Below are positions 40,501 to 46,902 of a stretch of DNA of 46,902 nucleotides, piece by piece. Source of the stretch: Beroe ovata (taxonomy: Eukaryota; Ctenophora; Nuda; Beroida; Beroidae). The position numbers and the translations under genes are program-made. The notes under the pieces are model-generated. The model made no database searches. It had not been told where the DNA came from and saw nothing but the letters and a program-made list of their open reading frames with translations. The DNA is taken from positions 49,458-96,359 of the forward strand of contig CAMPET010000102.1 in NCBI GenBank assembly GCA_946803715.1, given 5' to 3'. Within the stretch, counting starts at the first letter, position 1; each line of letters opens with the position of its first letter.

Positions 40501-43500
40501 CATTTTCCAATGATTTACACCCCCCCCCCTATTTCAGTGTCCATGGAAAGGTATCTGCTACACAATGCCAGGATAGCTCTACAATCCTGCTCCCTCGCTC
40601 ATTCATCCGCTGCTACGTTACCACACAACATTACCGCTGACAACGAAACTCTCGATAGGCACATGGTAAGTGTCAAACACAAGGAAATATCTTTCCCGAT
40701 GCGATATTGTGATATTGTATGTTGTTACATTGGAAAATTGGTTTCAGACGTTTTAGGTAATCGAAAATGCCTTTTTTTAGGTTTCAGTAGGCTGTCAAAC
40801 TGTGAGAATGTCATGCCAATTTCTGGCGTTTCTGACCATCGTGTAGGAACCATTTTGTGCCGTAAGGAACCATTTTGTGCCGTAAGCAGTTAGGAACAAT
40901 TTTCTGCCGACTTCATTCCAATCTCACGTACTCCTTCGCAAAATAGAGCATGGGAATTATTATGCTCATATGAAAAGCCTATATTAAACGGATTAAAGGA
41001 AAATATATGAGAATGTGGCTTTTACAACCGATATAATCATGACTTTCAAAAGAGTTTTTACTTAAACAAGTATGTAGAATAGTAAGCATTGTACACGCAC
41101 ACACGCACAGTGCACACACACACACACTCACACACACAAATCCACGTATAAAGTGTAGGAGTCAATTCGTTACACGGAAAGTTTCAGAATACCGACCGAA
41201 ATCTAAATAATGTGATAAAAATTTTGTGCAATTTTCAATTAACAATCCCTCATGTTATTGAAATGTACCTGTATACAGATCATATACAATGTACATTGTA
41301 CGAAGGTACGTAAATAGTGGTTTCGTATCAAGACACCCTAATCCTGTAGGTGTCATTTGTTTGTGTGTGTTTGTTTGTATGTTTGTTTATGTGGGACTGG
41401 GAGTGCCCCATTCCTGTTTGTGTTAACGTATGTTTGTGTAACGTGTATTTGTACAGTATGATGACGTATGATATGACCTGTTCAATGCACATTCATATTT
41501 CTGTTCGTGTTTGTGTGTGTGTGTGTNCACAAGGAAATATCTTTCCCGATGCGATATTGTATGTTGTTACATTGGAAAATTAGGTAATCGAGAATTCTCT
41601 TTTAAGTTCCAATAGGCTGTCAAACTGTGAGAATATTATGCCAATTTCTGGCGTTTCCAACCATCGCGTAGCAACCATTTTCTGCCGTAAGGAACCATTT
41701 TCTGCCGACAACATTCCAATCTCACGTACTCCTTCGCATGGGAATTATTATGCTCATATGAAAAGCCTATATTAAACGGATTAAAGGAAAATATATGAGA
41801 ATGTGGCTTTTACAACCGATATAATCATGACTTCCAAAAGAGTTTTTACTTAAACAAGTATGTAGAATAGTAAGCATTGTACACGCACACACGCACACAC
41901 ACAAACACACACACAAATCCACGTATAAAGTGTAGGAGTCAATTCGTTACACGGAAAATTTCAGAATACCGACCGAAATCAAAATAATGTGATAAAAATT
42001 TTGTGCAATTTTCAATTAGCAATCCCTTAACAATGTTATTGAAATGTACCTGTATACGGATCATATACAATGTACATTGTACGAAGGTACGTACATAGTG
42101 GTATCGTATCAAGACACCCTAATCTTGTAGGTGTCATTTGTTTGTGTGTGTTTGTTTGTATGTTTGTTTGTGTGGGACTGTGATTGCCCCATTTCTGTTT
42201 GTGTTGATGTATATTTGTGTAACGTGTATTTGTACAGTAAGATGACGTATGATATGATGTGTGTGTGTGTGTGTATGTGTGTGTGTGTGTGTGACGTTTG
42301 TGTGTGTGTGTGTTTGTGTGTGTGTTTGTGTGTGACGTGTGTGTGGACTGTGGGAGTACAGCACACGTATCTCAATACTCATTGTTCATATATGAAACAC
42401 AGGCACACACACACGTACACACGCATACACACACACACACGCATACATTCACAATTAAGTGTTAAAATTTATACATCACGATCATGATAATATCTAGTTC
42501 ATGTATGTATGTGTGTGCGTGTGTGCGTGTGTGTATGTGCGTGTGTGCATTTGTGTGTGTGTAGCTTGTTGAAAGTGAAACATAAACATTGTAACAAATT
42601 GATTCACAGTTTTACGGCAAAAATTCTATCGATGTTTAAATCAAAAGAGATATTCTATTCAGAAAAATTGCCGGTACAATAGATCATTGAGAACGAAATT
42701 AAGGGATTCGATATCGATTGGAACTTTTTAGGAATGGATTGACGGTTTTATTTGGGAATATTAGAACTTGGATTAGATTTTCTGAATATTAGAATTTAGT
42801 TTCTGAATATTATAGAACTTAGTTTTAATTTTCTTAACATTCCCTATTTTCAGCAAGCGGTTATTGACGTATATTCCAACATAACCCATTATTTTAAACA
42901 AGTTGATCTTGTCAAAGATGTCAACATCAGGAGAGTCCTTCGGAATTTCGTGAAGAACGTGAGTAGACTTTAGAGAAAACGTCTTCGGCAATTAGTAGTG
43001 ATGTTTCTGATGAATCATTGCTTTTTGCTCTTTATAATCCTGAAACAATATATTTTTCTTGACATACATAATCCGTGTGAGTTGTAACCTATGCCAAGTT
43101 CAAAATCCCCCAAATTTCCTCCTCCCCCCTCCTTGCATGAGAGATAATTTCCCGAATTTTATTCGTCTTGCTGCGGTTACACACATGTTATGTTTGCACG
43201 GGGAGCGTTGTGGTTAGCCCTCAAAACACTTTGTTCTGTGTGGTCTAGCTAAATCATTATAACGTGTTGTATTTGGGAGTTATATTTGGCGATCGCGGGG
43301 TGTAATGATCGATGAAGCATGCCAAGCTTCCATGAGGTCTGGCGCATGGATAAGCGGAAATGATTGGATTTTGAAGGGGGGGAGGCTATTGACAGGTTTC
43401 GTACCCAAATGATAATCATGATTCGTACCCGAACGATTATACCTATTCCTTTCATTTCCGTAGCGCTATCATGTGGGGGAAACAATAATATATAACAGAA

Positions 43501-46500
43501 TCCTTGATTAACTAGCTCGAACCTATCTTAACGCTTCTAATATATTTCATCATATTCGGATCACTTCATGATTGAAATTACAAAATATATCCTTGTGTTC
43601 TGGCTCACTCCATGATTGATCTTACAAAACATTTCCTTGCGTTTCAGACTATGGATATACGGAATGTCAGGCGACTCCGATCTATAACGTGTGTCAATGA
43701 CGTGGCTGATAAGCTGGAACAAGCACTGCACGCTGCGTGGCTGGTCAAGGAGTCACTCAAATTCACCAGGTAAGAAAGAGACCACGGCCACCAATTTAGT
43801 TTGGCTTTGAAATTCTCACCATTTTGAAAATTCTCAATAGTTCTCACCATTTTCTTGATTATCATCCTACTTGATAGACCTAGCTGATGATATCATCAAC
43901 TAAGAAACAGAGGTCAATCTCCAATCTTATATTAGGGATAGATTGTACCCATTTTCATTCTAGATAACACTTCTCGATTTCTCGATATCCCCTCCTCTAT
44001 CTTCCCCTCTCAGATCACTGATAGCATCCATAAGGCGGTGGGAAGTGTCGGAGGAGTGCCTGTTCGCACTATCTCGGCTCAATTACTGCGCGCTCTGTGA
44101 TCCAAATAGAGTGTACCACGTGGTCCAGCCTTGCTCAAAGTTCTGTGTCAACGTGCACAAGGGATGTCTTGCTCCTGTACTGCAAATCAGGTGGGTCTGC
44201 ATCCTGGAATATAGGTGGGTGTGCAATATAGATGGGTGTGCAATATAGGTGGGTGTGCAATATAGGTGGTTGTGCAATATAGATGGGTGTGCAAATAACT
44301 AAATAAGTGGAACTTTTCACAAAATTTGGTCAGTTTAGAGTGAGCTCTCATGGACTGTTATTTCAGTGAGAGAGCTATCATAGTTAGCGTATTTTATACC
44401 TACCTAGTAATTGATGTCTGATGTTGCTTTTACAGTGAGTTTATTAGGGTAATAAGGCATGGTTTTGAGTATATAATGCTAGCCTCATATCAGATTATTA
44501 ACATTCGACTTTAAGGTGGACATTTAGACATACTATGACGTCACACAAGCTAATCAAGCTAGGATATATCTTTTGACATGTGTCGGTTAACTGAACCAAG
44601 GCTAAAATTCCGGAGGTACAATCAGCTTGGTTTATGGTGACACTCATTCTAAATGTCAGGGTAAACTCTCTGTGCTAAACTCACACTCGCACGGCCCGAT
44701 TTGGTTGAGCATTGTCCAAAAGTAATAAAATTTGTGTTTTACTAATTTGTAGCTGTCGACATTTGCAATATTATAGCGACTATAATTGTCAGAACTCGAA
44801 TAGGCAAGTTTCGCGGTCAAATTCGGTCGATTTTGTCACGATTAATTATTTTAACAATTACCGCGACCCTTCACGACTCGAAAAACGCCGGAAAAACCGA
44901 GTATAATAACGTGACGTATAACAAACGGTTTGTTAATAATGAAGTATGGGTTTGATCGGGTGAGTTTCGTGTAACAGAAAACTTGTGGCGGGAAAAAGTT
45001 TGAAAAAGATGAAGTTCCAGGTGTTGTTTGAAAAACTTCGGTGCTCGAGTTTTTTCGCGCGNGTGTGTGTGTGTGTGTGTGTGTGTGTTACTTACTTGTG
45101 TTACTTGTAGTAGATTCGTAGTGAGACTAGCTGGCCATCCCTTGAGCGGTACCACCGTAGTTGAGCCCATGATTAAGTGACTCATCTCCAAAATACGAAA
45201 GAAGTTTGATCTTGGATCTCTGTCAATCTGTTTTATTAAATCTCTCAATATGCCTCAATGCATACCTCCCAAAAATTAACACACAATCCCGACCCCGCTT
45301 ATCATTTTCAGTGCACGTATCACAGAATGGTCTCGACTACTACAAAGCATACTACTCGATCTGCAGCAAGATATCAGCCTGTTATCGGCAATGTCCGGGG
45401 TGAACCACTTCATACACGCTACCCTCACTGCCGTGAGTTAATTAGATAATTAGTTAATTGATAAATTAATTGCTTAGTTAGCCTCTTATCGCATTTCAAG
45501 AAAATAGATTGCTTGCTTCAATCCAGCGTTTTTTTCTTCATTAGAGGTTAGAGGTATTCAACATTCAACACATCAGCTTCATTGCACTGCATTTCCTGCA
45601 ACATTTACAATATTTGCTGTCATTCACGTTCGTCGAAAACGTTTTGTTAATTATCATCAAATGACAATCGCGAAATCATCAAACTTGGATTAGTTATGGT
45701 GGAGCATAACAATTGAAGTAACACCCAGTACCTTATGATCGATGAAATGATAAATTAATACTAGGATCAGGAAGTTCATTATAAAAAATCATCGGGTGAT
45801 CATTTTAATAATACGACTTTTGATGATCGAACTACTACGAGGTATCATTATTCTGTGGAATGAGGATAACTTGGAAATGTCATTTCTCATCATGTAATCC
45901 CTGTAATGGGAAGGGGGGGTGCGATCTAGCGTGCATTCCATCTAAAAATACTTCTAAATAGGCAGTTAAGAAGCTGAATATGGCCTTTAGAAGTTCTTTT
46001 AGGGTCAAAAGTTCTTCCAGAATCAAAAGTAACCCCTGTTCCGTAAAAGGAATGTTCTGCGGTAATGCCAGCCTACCGACAGTTCCGTGCACATATAAGG
46101 AATTATTTCCCAGGGTCTATAATGATGCCGTATCCACAATCAATTCTAGTATATGATCATATCAAACTTATACGATACAATAATATGCATCCTGCAGCAC
46201 CCGCCAATTTTAACACAGAGAATATATCTCACTTTTCGTTAAGCAGAAGAATCTTCATCCCTTCCTCTCTATTATTGTTACGATCCATTTTCAACGTGAT
46301 ATATGCATCATGTTTTTTTATCATATTATTTAATTCTCACACAAAATTTTCGAACAATAGGAAGAAATATGCACATGTGAGTGGATGGAAAATAATTATG
46401 TACTCTGTTTTAATTGAATATGCGAAGAAAATTCATGTTTTTCCGTCGGGATATCGCCAGTCTTAGTCTGAGATTTTTTTGCTGTTTTATGCACATGATA

Positions 46501-46871
46501 AAAAACAATAACGAACAATACGCATGTGAATATTATGATTTGTTGGACGAGTTTTGAAAAATATGTGGAAGACTCCCAAACGATCTCGACGAAGGGCTGG
46601 AAGAAAAATTCAAAAGATAGAATATTCAAAAGATAGAAAATTCAAAAGATAGAATATTCCCATTTTACTCAATCCTAATTCTTCCATACGGCATACATGA
46701 AGGTCCTGGATTTTCTCGAAAATTCAGATTTTATGTACACTTTCTTCGAAAAAAGTAAGCGACTTCAGGCGTCAACAAATTCCTGTTTCGTTCCATAGAC
46801 CGTACAATTATAACTCCCCCTAATTTCTCCTCTCTTTTTCCCGGAAGTACACACGAAGTAAAGTATTACAA

Positions 46872-46902
<31 letters not shown>
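37501..46902 (+). CDS. Glypican, 5' part of gene (exons 1-7)
   Basis: Glypicans are GPI-anchored heparan-sulfate proteoglycans that modulate Wnt, Hedgehog and BMP signals at the cell surface. Exons: 37501-37642, 38045-38194, 40538-40665, 42854-42958, 43648-43769, 44014-44190, 45312-45432; 945 bases, 315 residues, all phases consistent. MCLPILFLLIFNCCFVES is a signal peptide. Then DSCSIVRQQY and NICDVSRGCCSQEMEKSF match the conserved glypican start with its CC pair. Exon 6 has ECLFALSRLNYCALC and PCSKFCVNVHKGCLAP, the glypican cysteine signature. Exon 7 matches the following helix (EWSRLLQSILLDLQ). Exons 3-5 are less conserved. The remaining C-terminal exons, with glycan attachment and GPI signal, lie past the right edge. 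I cannot assign the GPC1/2/4/6 or GPC3/5 branch. Confidence 0.88.
38195..40537. other. Glypican intron 2
   Basis: AT-rich, with CACTCACACA repeats near 39090-39130, tandem TTCCTGCGCAATCAT near 39197-39235 and an ACAATGTACAAT palindrome near 39916. No exon or RNA gene recognised. Confidence 0.6.
40678..42257. repeat. ~850-bp tandem duplication in glypican intron 3
   Basis: The block starting CACAAGGAAATATCTTTCCC at 40678 recurs from 41528 with several percent divergence and indels. Both copies carry AAGCCTATATTAAACGGATT, CACACGCAC repeats, CAATGTACATTGTACGAAGG and the GTGTCATTTGTTTGTGTGTG end. The left unit contains a tandem GGAACCATTTTGTGCCGTAA pair. The join at 41527 is an N. Confidence 0.85.
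42255..42565. repeat. GT/CA microsatellites, glypican intron 3
   Basis: GT runs (42259-42350), CA runs (42398-42445) and further GT runs (42507-42563). Confidence 0.85.
44191..44297. repeat. 17-bp array starting at glypican exon 6 donor
   Basis: The intron opens GTGGGTCTGC and is followed by about five copies of TGGGTGTGCAATATAGR; several units keep a GTGGGT donor-like core. Confidence 0.8.
44298..45311. other. Remainder of glypican intron 6
   Basis: No exon seen. A (GT)n tract with an N at 45062 occupies 45061-45088. On the minus strand around 45090-45200 a short open frame exists without splice support. Confidence 0.6.
45433..46902. other. Start of glypican intron 7
   Basis: AT-rich, no exon recognised on either strand. 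Tandem TTCAAAAGATAGAATA units near 46608-46655. It ends in (CT)13 at 46877-46902, cut by the window edge. Confidence 0.6.

Noticed and set aside
42109-42487. 118-codon frame in glypican intron 3
   Set aside because: GT-microsatellite translation within a duplicated intronic block.

Overview
The window is nuclear DNA of a multicellular animal. Genes are cut into many short exons (about 40-490 bases) with GT-AG introns, the spaces between are AT-rich and full of (GT)n, (CAAA)n and minisatellite repeats, and there are two sized assembly gaps plus several single N's inside microsatellites. The encoded proteins are animal-type: a USP9X/fat-facets deubiquitinase, PEX14, an FKBPL-like co-chaperone and a glypican. 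Protein similarity to vertebrate USP9X (compared from memory) is high and intron density is very high. This suggests an intron-rich, slowly evolving invertebrate, possibly a non-bilaterian, but the species cannot be named from the sequence alone.

Layout, left to right. 1-7.6 kb: no certain gene; microsatellites, an ~880 bp element with ~200 bp inverted repeats and a broken Mutator-like transposase fragment, a 27-bp minisatellite and a ~245 bp direct duplication. 7.6-8.0 kb, minus: a small two-exon gene for an acidic protein of unknown function. 8.3-9.2 kb, minus: PEX14 in one exon. 9.2-10.9 kb: intergenic DNA with a GC-rich patch, hairpins and a tiny transposon-like insertion. 10.9-35.6 kb, minus: a complete USP9X/faf gene that I could assemble exon by exon into 62 coding exons with every phase matching, 7812 bases, about 2603 residues. 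35.7-36.6 kb, minus: a two-exon FKBP-like/TPR gene whose stop lies only about 120 bases before the USP9X start codon. 36.6-37.5 kb: divergent intergenic region. 37.5 kb to the right edge, plus: the first seven exons of a glypican; the rest lies outside the window.

The genes do not form one pathway: ubiquitin editing (USP9X), peroxisomal import (PEX14), Hsp90-type co-chaperone (FKBPL-like) and cell-surface heparan-sulfate proteoglycan (glypican). Two patterns deserve attention. First, all four minus-strand genes have a splice-acceptor-like AG 2-6 bases before the start ATG, and two of them follow an upstream gene closely on the same strand; this fits 5'-UTR introns or spliced-leader trans-splicing of closely packed genes. 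Second, tandem arrays repeatedly begin exactly at splice junctions, including a triplicated in-frame splice donor inside the USP9X catalytic domain.
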